Made by a program: the position numbers and the translations under genes | The notes under the pieces: model-generated | What the model saw: the letters and a program-made list of their open reading frames with translations, nothing else | What the model was told of the DNA's origin: nothing | Database searches by the model: none | Shown here: positions 8,501-16,618 of the stretch, piece by piece | Position numbering within the stretch: the first letter of the stretch is position 1 | Layout of the letters: every line of letters starts with the position of its first letter | Assembly: GCA_026125285.1 (NCBI GenBank) | Contig: JAHCLO010000007.1 | Location: 124,001-188,000 of the forward strand | Direction: 5' to 3' | Source: Verrucomicrobiia bacterium | GTDB taxonomy: Bacteria; Verrucomicrobiota; Verrucomicrobiia; Limisphaerales; JADLHS01 | DNA length: 64,000 nucleotides

Positions 8501-9031
8501 GTCATCCGGCACCAACAAAGTTCTTGGTAAGGGTCCGCCACCAGCGGTTTGCGAATTGCAGCGAATTTCTCCAGTCAATGGTGGAGCGGTGTCACACTCG
8601 CAATGCTGCAAAAATGTTGCCCACAACCGCGTCACCTCCCCGCTTGCGTTAGTCGCTAGTTCAAAAATCTGGAAGTTTCCGCACACATTCGTGCAGTTAC
8701 GCCCATTTCCGAAGACGCTAAGGCCAGGAGCACCAGCATTCGCAGGGTACCTGACTGCGTCGGAATAGATTCCCGGCACAAGCGGCATGCCCCCGGGGCC
8801 AGCTAACGTTACGGTGAAACCGAAGGCTTGGACGCTAACAAGCTCCGGACTTCCAGATAATGTTATGTTTGCGGAGTTGGTGGTGTAGTACGTCTGGCCC
8901 TCACCGATGTGATCGCCAGCAGCACTGATCAACAGAACGAGATTCGTCTGGGCTTGTGCCGTGCTGAAGAGAAAGGAAACGACCAGGAAGCAGCTTCCGA
9001 GAATCTTCCACCTACTCCGCTTGGAACTCAT
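5522..9031 (-). CDS. Giant secreted beta-helix / Ig / RCC1-repeat protein
   Basis: 1169 aa from the ATG at 9031. MSSKRSRWKILGSCFLVVSF begins a signal peptide ending near AQAQ (residues 1-28). About residues 150-500 form a right-handed parallel beta-helix of the pectate-lyase type (DDYPTIQSAM opening, then short Asn-rich coils such as NNMISSNRGDGLNMAN). A ~75-residue HYR-like module, a jelly-roll-like segment and an Ig-like domain (SQPTSLAVAPGRPATFLAAV) follow. Residues ~830-1100 are RCC1-type blades repeating VVAIAAG and GTVIAWGDNS. The C-terminal ~60 residues (GRIYRLEYRD, RYYRVRRW) are of a type common at the ends of exported verrucomicrobial proteins. Probably surface or extracellular; substrate unknown. 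It sits between two copies of the 5' end of the oxidoreductase gene. Confidence 0.85.
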   Translation of the reverse strand: MSSKRSRWKILGSCFLVVSFLFSTAQAQTNLVLLISAAGDHIGEGQTYYTTNSANITLSGSPELVSVQAFGFTVTLAGPGGMPLVPGIYSDAVRYPANAGAPGLSVFGNGRNCTNVCGNFQIFELATNASGEVTRLWATFLQHCECDTAPPLTGEIRCNSQTAGGGPLPRTLLVPDDYPTIQSAMNNISPFAVDKIVVGPGLYTGSVQFGTKRAHVVSAAGPSATFITAPGATAVSFEATVDALLGGFTITNSNRGIYVKGGSSQVITSNLIVNCGTGAYIEDSHATVLRNNVIKGCLGWAVECWWGEGAWLEGNAFVGNGGGISLWAADGAGWLSPGPEIRNNMISSNRGDGLNMANTYKVNVIQNLVTANGGNGLSLKAPAGGPRGPWAYNNTIADNGRAGIDTSDYATETEVMNNVVVGNPPLLGGAGIFHCNNFYATAGAVLSGPATNVIGSAGNISTNPYLVCQPGQNFHLLVNSPCIDAGTNAARIILPTDLGGTPRILAGSTNLPPRIDIGAFEFVPSDPIQPPCEFLFCPSNLVVIAPAGQTSETVTYGPAYATPGAVLNYSPSSGSVFSAGDHSVSVSALFGGNLLNCVFTISVLVSNDFGRVLGTTNLAWETVGDAPWFVQDSVTRDGLAAQSGPITNGQSSTLQAVIPGPATLDFWWRVSSLTNLDFLSISIDGAAKASISGESDWRPQTLYLGAGPHMLRWTYAEGTQTQLEWQGTAWLDSLTVSPGATSPFIVSQPTSLAVAPGRPATFLAAVSGTPPFEFQWLLNGTNLPGATNCMLTITSVQAVNIGTYTLLVTNTAGSTSTIGATLEIAHVVAWGANSFGQTNVPLGLSNVLALAGGYHHSTVLKEDGSILAWGANNSGQTNVPPNLTNSVAIAGRGGDFSMALQIDGTVVVWGDRSYQLLNVPTDLSNVVGIAAGGSHWLALKADGTVTSWGYINTAPVGLSNVVAIAAGDLGNLVLKSDGTIVGWGQPPPPSGVSNIVAIAAGHLHGTALKQDGTVIAWGDNSRGQTNVPVNLSNVVAIAAGDWHCCALKTDGSVVSWGHYYVGTHYVPAVAMLGLSNVVAIAAGSDHDMALLGQHPPVLHALVSHVQRAGNVFTLALPTQSGRIYRLEYRDLLDESPWIPLPLIAGDGKTRLLTDTHAISSTRYYRVRRW

Positions 9032-9164
9032 AGTGCATCTCGTAGCAGTTGCCAAGAACTACTGTCAAACCAATTAGCTGACGGGAGCGGAGGTAACGGA
9101 ACCCTAACGGCTTCCGCCTTCGGTAGCATTTGCAAAGAAGTGACCCCGAAAGCCCGAGCCAATA

Positions 9165-9233
9165 TTAAAGCGCAGTGGCGTGATGCATGCCGCGTTTGCC
9201 CATGCCGACGACGAGGACTTTGTATTGGCTCAT
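9165..9233 (-). pseudogene. 5' remnant of a second Gfo/Idh/MocA gene
   Basis: From the ATG at 9233 the minus strand reads MSQYKVLVVGMGKRGMHHAT, then two codons and a stop. This matches the first 20 residues of the intact gene at 3919-4992. DNA identity runs ~53 bp (9175-9227 against 4934-4986) with few mismatches. It is a broken gene head left next to the DegT aminotransferase. Confidence 0.85.
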
Positions 9234-9265
9234 AAGTTAAGCTGTGGCGGTGGTTTCAAATTGAA

Positions 9266-9295
9266 GAGGGTGCTCAGCGGGGGCCAAGCACCCTC
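9266..9295 (-). terminator. Terminator-like hairpin downstream of the DegT gene
   Basis: A perfect 9-bp stem GAGGGTGCT/AGCACCCTC with a 12-base loop lies 20 bases after the stop at 9315. On the minus strand it is followed by a T-rich stretch (TTCAATTTG), a weak but plausible Rho-independent terminator. Confidence 0.6.
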
Positions 9296-9314
9296 GTTTG
9301 GGTTCGAAGTTTAT

Positions 9315-10439
9315 TCAGGCGTTGGCCTTGTCCCACTCCATCACTTTCGCGATGACGTAATCCACTTCCTCCGCGGTGAGTTCGGGGAACATCGGCAGCG
9401 AAATGCAGGTGGCGGCGTTGCGCTCGGCGTTTTCGAGGGAACCGTTGATGCGTGCGTCCTTGCCCCACGGATAGCCGGCCTGCTGGTGGATCGCAATGGA
9501 GTAGTGCGTCTTGGCGTCAACCCCGTTCTTCACCAGGAAATCCAGCAGCACGTCGCGTTGCTCCGGCTTCTTCGTTTCGATGACATAGAGATGGAACACG
9601 TGGCGGTAGCCGGATCGTTCGGTGGGCAGGGTGAAGTTCTTCGCGCCCTGCAAGCCGGCCGTGTAACGCGCGGCCCACTGACGGCGGTTGTCGTTCCACG
9701 CGTCAATGTTCTTGAGCTTGGCGCTCAACACGCCGGCGTGGAGATCGTCGAGGCGGCTGTTGAAGCCGAAGCTGTGAACGTTGCGGGCGTTCGAGCCGTG
9801 GTTGCGGAGCTTGCGCACGCGGGCGTCCACGTCGGCATTATTCGTGACCAGCGCCCCGCCATCGCCGAATGTGCCGAGGTTCTTCTGAATGATGAAGCTC
9901 GTGGTGGCCACGTCGCTGAGGTGTCCGATGCGGAAGCCCGGACCGCTGGCGCCGATGGCTTGCGCGTTATCTTCGATGAGCTTGAGGCCGTGCTTGTCGG
10001 CAATCTTCTTGATCGCGATCATGTCGGCGCACTGGCCGTAGAGGTGAACCGGAATAATCGCCTTGGTCTTGGGGGTGATGGCCGCTTCGATCTTGGCCGG
10101 ATCAATGCACTTGGTGACGGGGTCACAATCAATCAACACCGCGGTGGCGTCGGCGATCCAGATGGCTTCCGCCGTGGCGAAAAAGGTGTTGGCATTGGTG
10201 ATGACCTCATCCCCCTTGCCGATGCCCAAGGCCATCAGCGCGAGCCAGATGGCGTCCGTGCCGTTGGCCAGACCGACGGCGTACTTGGTGCCATGGTACG
10301 CGGCGAGTTCGGCTTCGAAGCGCTTCAGCATTGGACCCTGGACATAGTTTCCGCTCAACAGCACTTCCTGCATGTTGGCGTCTATTTCCTTCTGAATGTT
10401 TTGGTATTGGCGAACGTGACCGTAGAATTCAACTTTCAT
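9315..10439 (-). CDS. DegT/DnrJ/EryC1/StrS aminotransferase
   Basis: 374 aa, full length. PLP-dependent sugar aminotransferase: Lys186 in SFIIQKNLGTFGDGG is the Schiff-base lysine, the LIEDNAQAIGA segment supplies the Asp that contacts the pyridine nitrogen, and NGTDAIWLAL near 60 binds phosphate. These enzymes transfer an amino group from glutamate to keto-sugar nucleotides in the cytoplasm for surface-glycan synthesis. The neighbouring oxidoreductase fragment and the intact copy 4 kb downstream suggest a paired oxidation-transamination step. Confidence 0.92.
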   Translation of the reverse strand: MKVEFYGHVRQYQNIQKEIDANMQEVLLSGNYVQGPMLKRFEAELAAYHGTKYAVGLANGTDAIWLALMALGIGKGDEVITNANTFFATAEAIWIADATAVLIDCDPVTKCIDPAKIEAAITPKTKAIIPVHLYGQCADMIAIKKIADKHGLKLIEDNAQAIGASGPGFRIGHLSDVATTSFIIQKNLGTFGDGGALVTNNADVDARVRKLRNHGSNARNVHSFGFNSRLDDLHAGVLSAKLKNIDAWNDNRRQWAARYTAGLQGAKNFTLPTERSGYRHVFHLYVIETKKPEQRDVLLDFLVKNGVDAKTHYSIAIHQQAGYPWGKDARINGSLENAERNAATCISLPMFPELTAEEVDYVIAKVMEWDKANA

Positions 10440-10702
10440 AGTCGGGCAAGGCTAGCGAAGCGGTTTTCCGAAACAAGATTTTTGTCGGTGAACTTTTGTG
10501 ACACCGTCCATTTCCAGCCGTTATTCACGTCTCGCCCAATGCCCGTCTCGCGCCAAGAGCTTGACGCCTGTTTGCCTTCGGATGAACGCCGTCAGCGGGC
10601 CGGACGAAATTTGGTCGCGTTGCCGGCGGCGGCAAACTAGGATGCCACGGATGATGCGACTGTCGCAACCGTGCCGGCTGAACCGGGCGACGTTTTTCGA
10701 AT

Positions 10703-10723
10703 CCGGGAAACTTTGTTTCCCGG
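10703..10723 (+). other. Stem-loop in the moxR leader
   Basis: A perfect 9-bp stem CCGGGAAAC/GTTTCCCGG with a TTT loop ends 26 bases before the moxR start codon, in the 310-base divergent region 10440-10749. No T-tract follows, so it is more likely a leader structure or operator than a terminator. I see no clear promoter elsewhere in this interval. Confidence 0.5.
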
Positions 10724-10749
10724 GCATTGTTTGATCCCTCAACCAGAAG

Positions 10750-11700
10750 ATGACCACGATTACCCCGGCGGCGGCGCGCGCAATTTATCAACGAATCGCA
10801 GACAACATCGCCCGCATCATGCAAGGCCAGTCCGCAGCCACGCGCAAATTGCTTGCGGCGCTGGCCAGCGGCGGGCACGTGTTGCTGGAGGATTTTCCCG
10901 GCACCGGCAAGACCACGTTGGCGAAGGCGCTGGCGCGGTCATTGGACGCAAAATTCAAACGCGTGCAGTTCACGCCAGACCTGTTGCCCTCGGACATCCT
11001 CGGCGTGTCCATTTTCAACCAACGCGACCAGCGTTTTTTTTTCCATGAAGGCCCGGTCTTCACCAACATCCTCCTGGCCGATGAAATCAACCGCGCTTCG
11101 CCGCGCACGCAATCGGCGCTGTTGGAGGCCATGGGCGAAGGGCAGGTGAGCGTGGATGGCGAGCGGCGCGATCTGGACAGTTTGTTCTTCGTCATCGCCA
11201 CGCAGAATCCGGTCGAGTTTCGCGGCACTTATCCCTTGCCCGAAGCGCAGATGGACCGCTTTGCCATGCAGTTCACGCTCGGTTATGTGCAGCCCGCCGA
11301 GGAAGTCGCCATCCTGAGCGCACAACAGCACAATCATCCGCTCGAGCAACTGACCTCGTGCGCGTCCCTGGCCGACGTGCTGGCGCTCAAACGCGCGGCG
11401 GAGGACGTGCGCATCAGTGAGGAGTTGAAGCGTTACGTCGTGGAACTCGTCGCCGCCACGCGAACCACCACGGGAGTGCAACTGGGCGCCAGTCCGCGCG
11501 CGTCCCTCGCGCTGATGAAAGCGGCGCAGGCGCTGGCGTTGTTCGATGGACTGGACTTTGTGACGCCTGAGCAGGTGCAGGAACTCGCCGTGCCGGTCAT
11601 TGCCCACCGGTTGGTGATGGAACCGCAAGCCCGGTTCTCCGGCCTCACGACGCAAGGTGTGGTCGAGGACGTGGTGAAGAAAACCAAAGTGCCGGCCTAG
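10750..11700 (+). CDS. MoxR-family AAA+ ATPase
   Basis: 316 aa, typical length. Walker A GTGKTT at 51-56, Walker B LLADE at 108-112 followed by INRASPRTQSALLEAM, and sensor-1 FFVIATQNPVE near 160, all hallmarks of MoxR chaperone-like ATPases. First gene of a MoxR - DUF58 - transglutaminase operon. In this widespread arrangement the ATPase is thought to remodel or activate partner proteins carrying vWA-like or DUF58 domains (family knowledge; target unknown). Confidence 0.93.
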   Translation: MTTITPAAARAIYQRIADNIARIMQGQSAATRKLLAALASGGHVLLEDFPGTGKTTLAKALARSLDAKFKRVQFTPDLLPSDILGVSIFNQRDQRFFFHEGPVFTNILLADEINRASPRTQSALLEAMGEGQVSVDGERRDLDSLFFVIATQNPVEFRGTYPLPEAQMDRFAMQFTLGYVQPAEEVAILSAQQHNHPLEQLTSCASLADVLALKRAAEDVRISEELKRYVVELVAATRTTTGVQLGASPRASLALMKAAQALALFDGLDFVTPEQVQELAVPVIAHRLVMEPQARFSGLTTQGVVEDVVKKTKVPA

Positions 11701-11814
11701 CCGTCAGGAAGCAGGCAGAATGAAAAGTGGAGGCTTCACCTTCTGCTGGAACGGCAAGCGGATTCGAGATTTTCCATTGGTCGGGCTTCACCCAGCAATT
11801 CAGGACCGGTGCTG

Positions 11815-13161
11815 ATGAGCCTCATCTTTCGCATCCTTTACCTGTTTTACCGCGTGCTATCTGGGGGCCGTTTTTGGGCCCTGCGCCGGTTCACCCGTCC
11901 GGGACTGGCAGTCCTGGGCGCGTTTCTGTTGAGCGGACTCATGGGTTTCGACACGGAGAGTTCGGTGGCTTATCAGGCCTTCACGCTCACGCTCGGACTG
12001 CTGTTGGTGGGCTTTGTGGGTAGCCTGCGGTTCAAGCTGCGCTTTGCCGCCGAGCGCACGCTGCCGCGGTTCGGCACCGTTGGCCAGCCGCTGCGCTACC
12101 GCGTGGCAATCACGAATCCCAACCCACACCCGCAGGCTGGGCTCACGTTGCTGGAGAATCTGGCCGACCCGCGGCCTTCATTCCAGGAGTGGAAAGCGTT
12201 GCAACTCGATGACGAGAAACATCTGCGACCCTTCAGCCTGGTCCGCCGCCGGCGCACGAATCCATTCAAGCCCGCGCTCCTCAAGGAGGCCGTGGTACCG
12301 CCCGTTCCCCCGCACCAGACCGTGACGGTGCCGGTGGAACTGGTGCCACTGCGCCGCGGCCTTCTGCGGTTTGCCGGCGTGACGCTGGCGCGCACCGATC
12401 CGCTAGGATTGCTCCGCGCCACCTCGCGAGTATCCGCGCCGCAGACGGTGCTGGTGTTGCCGAAACGTTATCTCATTCCGCCCATCGCGTTGCCCGGGGC
12501 CATGAAGTACCAGCAGGGCGGCGTGGCCCTGGCGTCCAACGTCGGCCAGAGCGATGAATTCGTGGCGTTGCGCGATTACCGGCGCGGGGATCCGATCCGG
12601 CATATTCACTGGCGAAGCTGGGCGCGCACGGGCAAGCCGATTGTGAAGGAGTTCGAGGACGAGTTTTTTGTGCGCCACGCGCTGGTGCTCGACACGTTCA
12701 CGGATCGTCCCCACACGGACCAGTTCGAGGAAGCAGTGTCCGTGGCGGCCTCGTTCGCTTGCACGGTGTTGACGCAGGAATCGTTACTGGACCTTTTATT
12801 CGTGGGCGCGCAGGCGTATTGTTTTACCGCCGGACGCGGACTGGCGCATGCGGATCAGATGCTGGAGATTCTGGCATCGGTGCGGCCCTGTCACGAGCAG
12901 CCCATCTCCGCGCTGGAAGAACTGGTGATCAACCACGCCAGCACGGTGAGCGGTTGTATCTGCGTGTTGCTGGCATGGGACGAGGCGCGGCAGGAACTGG
13001 TCAGGAAACTGAAAGGTCTGGGTCTGCCGGTCCTGGTGCTGGTCATCACGCCGCCGGGCAAGGCGCCGACCCTCGAGCCGGGACCGATGCGCGACGCACC
13101 GGATCGTCTGCGGGCCCTGGAAATGGGACGCATCGAAGAACAATTGGCCGAACTGAGATGA
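11815..13161 (+). CDS. DUF58 domain membrane-anchored protein
   Basis: About 448 aa from ATG 11815 (a GTG six bases upstream is an alternative). Two N-terminal membrane segments (about residues 28-50 and 55-75) precede a beta-rich region and the DUF58 core DEFVALRDYRRGDPIRHIHW with WRSWARTGKPIVKEFE. A vWA-like fold follows (HALVLDTFTD). Placed between MoxR and a transglutaminase-like protein, the standard trio. Its stop overlaps the ATG of a small frame (ATGA) at 13158. Confidence 0.9.
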   Translation: MSLIFRILYLFYRVLSGGRFWALRRFTRPGLAVLGAFLLSGLMGFDTESSVAYQAFTLTLGLLLVGFVGSLRFKLRFAAERTLPRFGTVGQPLRYRVAITNPNPHPQAGLTLLENLADPRPSFQEWKALQLDDEKHLRPFSLVRRRRTNPFKPALLKEAVVPPVPPHQTVTVPVELVPLRRGLLRFAGVTLARTDPLGLLRATSRVSAPQTVLVLPKRYLIPPIALPGAMKYQQGGVALASNVGQSDEFVALRDYRRGDPIRHIHWRSWARTGKPIVKEFEDEFFVRHALVLDTFTDRPHTDQFEEAVSVAASFACTVLTQESLLDLLFVGAQAYCFTAGRGLAHADQMLEILASVRPCHEQPISALEELVINHASTVSGCICVLLAWDEARQELVRKLKGLGLPVLVLVITPPGKAPTLEPGPMRDAPDRLRALEMGRIEEQLAELR

Positions 13162-13424
13162 GCAACCGCCTACATTCAGCCGGACAGATGGAGCAGCCAG
13201 CGCTGCGACAACGAAGTCACGATGCCTGCTGCGGGGCGCAGGTAGGGCGCGTCACTCCGTGCGCGCCGCAACTGACACCTCGCTCCCCCAACGGCGCGCA
13301 CGGAGTGACGCGCCCTACCTTGGTTCGGAATTCGTTTGTCACGGCAACAGCAGGCTTGCCGTTGGCAGGTCATTTCCGGTGGGTGGCGTGGGATGGGTGG
13401 GTGGAAGCTCCGTTTGTCAGATGA
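13158..13424 (+). CDS. Possible small coupled ORF carrying a palindromic repeat
   Basis: An 88-codon frame starts at the ATG overlapping the DUF58 stop (ATGA) and stops in an ATGA overlap with the transglutaminase start at 13421. More than a third of it is the 81-base palindrome at 13240-13320, so the encoded protein is largely repeat-derived. It may be a real small gene interrupted in frame, or only a spacer that keeps translation coupled. No domain recognised. Confidence 0.3.
   Translation: MSNRLHSAGQMEQPALRQRSHDACCGAQVGRVTPCAPQLTPRSPNGAHGVTRPTLVRNSFVTATAGLPLAGHFRWVAWDGWVEAPFVR
13240..13320. repeat. Long perfect inverted repeat (MITE/REP-like)
   Basis: Two 29-base arms, 13240-13268 and 13292-13320, are exact reverse complements around a 23-base spacer. 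The outer sequence GGTAGGGCGCGTCACTCCG ends in a GTAGGG motif like other palindromes in this window. Located inside an operon between DUF58 and transglutaminase genes, without a frame stop. Confidence 0.9.
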
Positions 13425-15538
13425 AACCGCCTCCCCTTTTGCTCGGTGCGGCGTTGCTCTTCTGGGGCTGGCAATCGGAATTTCTCATCGTTGGTGCAGT
13501 GCTGGCCGTCGGACTGGAAGCTGCGCGCTGGACGCGGGCACGCTGGGAATTCTCGGATGAGGATTTCAGCCGGTTCTGGACGTTTTGCAGTTTGATGTTT
13601 CTGGCCGCGTTGGTTTATGCGTTCACAGCCAACGACGGTCCGTCCAGCTTCGGCAGCTTTTTCCAGAACCCCAATCTCGCCACGCAGCGGAGCGCGGGCA
13701 CATCGAGCAGCCGCACCGCTTCCGCGATTCTTCGGTGGGTCCCAATCATTTTCTTCCCGTTTATCGCCGCCCAGATTTACAGCACCCGCGACAAGATTCC
13801 GCTGGCGGCGATTTCTCTGATCATGCGACGACGGCGCAATCAGGCCCGGCTGCTGGGCCAACCGGTCCTGCCAGACCCGGGCTTCCACGCGGGCTATCCC
13901 TATTTCGCGGCGTGTCTGCTGGCGGCGAGTGTCCATGCCGCCGAGGACCACAGTTTTTTCTGGGGCTTGTGCGCGCTGCTGGCGTGGGCGCTTTGGGCGC
14001 AACGATCCCGGCGCTTCGCGGTGGTGGTTTGGGCGCTCGCCCTGCTGGCGGCCATTACGGTTGGCTTTGCCGGCCAACGCAGCATCAGCCAGTTGCAGCG
14101 TTATCTGGAACACATCAATCCCCAGTGGTTCGCGCGGTTCATGCGGCGCGGGTTCGGATTTGATCCCATGCAAAGCCGGACGGCACTCGGCAGCGTGGGC
14201 GAACTTAAGACCTCGGGAGAAATCATCATCCGGCTGGAACCGAAGGGCGGCAGCCCGCCGCCCACATACCTGCGCCAGGCGAGCTATCGCCAGTATCGGA
14301 CTCCCATTTGGTTTGCCGGCGGCTCGCTGGATGACTTCACGTTTGTCCCGGAGTCGCCGCCCAACAGTTTCATCTGGCCGTTGCTGCCGGAGAAGACCAA
14401 TACCGCCGGCGTTAACATCGCCAGTTACCTGAGTGGCCGCCGGGGCTTGCTCCCATTGCCGCACGGCAGCGGTCGGCTGGAGCAATTGAACGTGATCGAA
14501 TTGAAAAAGAATCTCACCGGGGCCGTGCTGGCCAGCGGACCGGGATTGGCGGTGTTCGATGCGTTCTATGGTCCCGGCGCCACGATTGATTCGCCTCCAG
14601 AGTTGGACACGGATTTGAGTGTGCCGGATCGCGAAATTCCGGTGCTGGACCAGGTCATTGATGACTTGAACCTGCGCGGGCAAAGTCTGGCGCAGACACT
14701 CCTGACGCTGAACGGCTTCTTCGGAGATCAATTCACCTACAGCACCTGGCAAGGGGCGGTTCGCATCCAGAACACGAATGACACGCCGCTTGGCCGGTTT
14801 CTCACGCAAACCCGGAGCGGACACTGTGAGTACTTCGCCACGGCGACCGTCCTGTTGTTGCGCCGGTTGGAGATCCCCGCGCGCTACGCCGTGGGCTTCG
14901 CGGTCCATGAAAGTTCCGGCGACAATTACGTGGTGCGCCTCCGGGACGCGCACGCGTGGACGCTGGTCTGGGACGAAACCCGCCAAATCTGGACAGACTT
15001 CGACACTACGCCGGCGTCGTGGATTCAGGAGGAATCCAAGAATCCTACACCGTGGCGCTGGCTGTCCGATGCGTGGTCGCGCGTCAAGTTCGAGGTCGCC
15101 AAATTCCGCTGGGGCCAGAGTCGCGTGCGGCAATATCTCGTCTGGGTGCTGGTGCCGGTGCTGGCTTTGTTGCTGTATCAGATCATTGTCCGCAGCAGTC
15201 GGCGACGGCGACGCGAGAAACCGCTTGAAGACGAAGCGAACTTCACCTGGCCGGGTTTGGATTCGGAGTTTTATCTGCTCGAAAAGCGGCTGGCCGCCCG
15301 CGGCGTTCCCCGGGCCGCAGGGGAACCCTTGTCCTCGTGGCTCGAACGCGTGGCGGACGTGCCGGTGCTGGCCGATCTCCGCGCATCACTGCACGAGTTG
15401 CTGCGTTTGCACTATCGCTACCGTTTCGATCCACTGGGCCTGAGCGCGGCCGAGCGGGCAACGTTGTCGGCGGAGGCGAAAGCGTGCCTGGAGCGGCTGG
15501 CTCAGGCGGAACGGACTCCTGTCACCACCGCAAAGTGA
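13421..15538 (+). CDS. Transglutaminase-like membrane protein (DUF3488/TgpA type)
   Basis: 705 aa from the ATG at 13421, chosen because it overlaps the upstream frame (ATGA) and begins a membrane segment. Several N-terminal transmembrane helices (to about residue 220) are followed by a periplasmic transglutaminase-like domain with the Cys-His-Asp triad: RSGHCEYFATATVLLLR (Cys), RDAHAWTLVW (His) and the following WTDFDTTP (Asp). A further membrane helix (YLVWVLVPVLALLLYQII) and a cytoplasmic C-terminal DUF4129-like tail follow. Last gene of the MoxR operon; the peptide substrate is unknown. Confidence 0.9.
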   Translation: MKPPPLLLGAALLFWGWQSEFLIVGAVLAVGLEAARWTRARWEFSDEDFSRFWTFCSLMFLAALVYAFTANDGPSSFGSFFQNPNLATQRSAGTSSSRTASAILRWVPIIFFPFIAAQIYSTRDKIPLAAISLIMRRRRNQARLLGQPVLPDPGFHAGYPYFAACLLAASVHAAEDHSFFWGLCALLAWALWAQRSRRFAVVVWALALLAAITVGFAGQRSISQLQRYLEHINPQWFARFMRRGFGFDPMQSRTALGSVGELKTSGEIIIRLEPKGGSPPPTYLRQASYRQYRTPIWFAGGSLDDFTFVPESPPNSFIWPLLPEKTNTAGVNIASYLSGRRGLLPLPHGSGRLEQLNVIELKKNLTGAVLASGPGLAVFDAFYGPGATIDSPPELDTDLSVPDREIPVLDQVIDDLNLRGQSLAQTLLTLNGFFGDQFTYSTWQGAVRIQNTNDTPLGRFLTQTRSGHCEYFATATVLLLRRLEIPARYAVGFAVHESSGDNYVVRLRDAHAWTLVWDETRQIWTDFDTTPASWIQEESKNPTPWRWLSDAWSRVKFEVAKFRWGQSRVRQYLVWVLVPVLALLLYQIIVRSSRRRRREKPLEDEANFTWPGLDSEFYLLEKRLAARGVPRAAGEPLSSWLERVADVPVLADLRASLHELLRLHYRYRFDPLGLSAAERATLSAEAKACLERLAQAERTPVTTAK

Positions 15539-15651
15539 AACGACACCTCTCCCGCGAACGATGGATTCATCGTCCACCGGAGTCACGATTCGCTCCAGCG
15601 GTGACGGGGTTTTTCCTGTTGCCGACCTTGGAGCGCCGTTAGCTTCAAGTC

Positions 15652-16152
15652 ATGGACGAACCAGTCATAGACCTGCAAAGCGATGATTACTTCATGCGCG
15701 AAGCGTTGCGGCAGGCCGCGCGCGCCTATGAGGCGGAGGAAGTGCCCGTGGGGGCGGTGATCGTGCGCGAAGGGCGCATCATTGCGCGGGCGCATAATCA
15801 GGTGGAACTGCTCAAGGACGCCACGGCCCATGCCGAGATGCTCGCCATCACGCAGGCGGAGCAGGCCGTCGGCGATTGGCGGCTCACGGATTGCACGCTT
15901 TACGCCACCAAGGAACCGTGTCCCATGTGCGCGGGCGCCATCGTCCATGTCCGGCTGGCCCGCGTGGTGTTCGGTGCGAGCGATGCCAAGGGCGGCGCGG
16001 CGGGCAGCGTGTTGAATCTCCTCCAGCTTCCGACTTTGAACCACCGTTGCACCATCACGGCCGGCGTGCGCGAAGCCGAGTGCCGCGCCTTGCTGCAAGG
16101 CTTCTTTGCCGAACAACGACAGGCCAGGCCAAAGCCCAACAACGGCGGTTGA
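15652..16152 (+). CDS. tadA: tRNA-specific adenosine deaminase
   Basis: 166 aa. Zinc-dependent cytidine-deaminase fold with HAE at 60-62 (zinc His and proton-shuttling Glu) and PCPMCAGA with Cys90 and Cys93. TadA converts A34 to inosine in tRNA-Arg(ACG), allowing it to read CGN codons. The 113 bases upstream hold no other gene. Assigned to TadA rather than guanine deaminase because of the PCPMCAGAI segment and the VPVGAVIV start. Confidence 0.92.
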   Translation: MDEPVIDLQSDDYFMREALRQAARAYEAEEVPVGAVIVREGRIIARAHNQVELLKDATAHAEMLAITQAEQAVGDWRLTDCTLYATKEPCPMCAGAIVHVRLARVVFGASDAKGGAAGSVLNLLQLPTLNHRCTITAGVREAECRALLQGFFAEQRQARPKPNNGG

Positions 16153-16172
16153 ACGGGCGCAACAGGCCCGGA

Positions 16173-16490
16173 TCAACTCACCGCAATCAACGAAACCTTC
16201 TCCCCTTGATGGTCGCGCGCGACGCCCTGCGCTTTGGCATCAAGCATCGGTTTGCCGTCCACCAGAAACCGGTAGTAATGATGGCCGTGGGGCAACGGTA
16301 GATGAATCTGCCACGCGCCGTCCGGCTGGCGCTTGAGCGGGTGGGCGACGGGATCCCAGTCGTTGAAATCGCCGGTGATGAAGACGGCTTTTGCGTCCGG
16401 CGCCCGGCAGACAAAATTTACCGGCTTGAGCATCTTCTTGGCGGAATAACGATCGGCGGCCGGTCGGAAAGGAACATGCGGATGGTACAT
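16173..16490 (-). CDS. Small CBM48 (AMPK glycogen-binding-like) protein
   Basis: 105 aa from ATG 16490. The segment AKAVFITGDFNDWDP, with GAWQIHLPLPHGHHYYRFL and VDGKPMLD, is a CBM48/isoamylase N-terminal module: conserved FNDW, a Trp in GAW and the YRF-VDG hairpin. A stand-alone carbohydrate-binding protein, likely cytoplasmic and glycogen-related. A longer frame to 16577 looks less like protein. Confidence 0.85.
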   Translation of the reverse strand: MYHPHVPFRPAADRYSAKKMLKPVNFVCRAPDAKAVFITGDFNDWDPVAHPLKRQPDGAWQIHLPLPHGHHYYRFLVDGKPMLDAKAQGVARDHQGEKVSLIAVS

Positions 16491-16618
16491 CTTGTGACAA
16501 TACAACTCGGAATTGACGCTTACATGCTTGGTTTGTTCGCCTCTTTCAGACGAGCGACAAGCAACCACAGAACACATCTCCGTGCAAGCGAAATGTCAGT
16601 TCGGATTGATCCGCGATG

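Noticed and set aside
9180..10640. 486-codon plus-strand frame over the DegT gene.
   Set aside because: Antisense shadow; the minus-strand product has every aminotransferase motif.
10440..10749. Small minus-strand genes in the moxR leader.
   Set aside because: Frames lack domains, signals or ribosome-binding sites; the region looks like an untranslated divergent promoter region.
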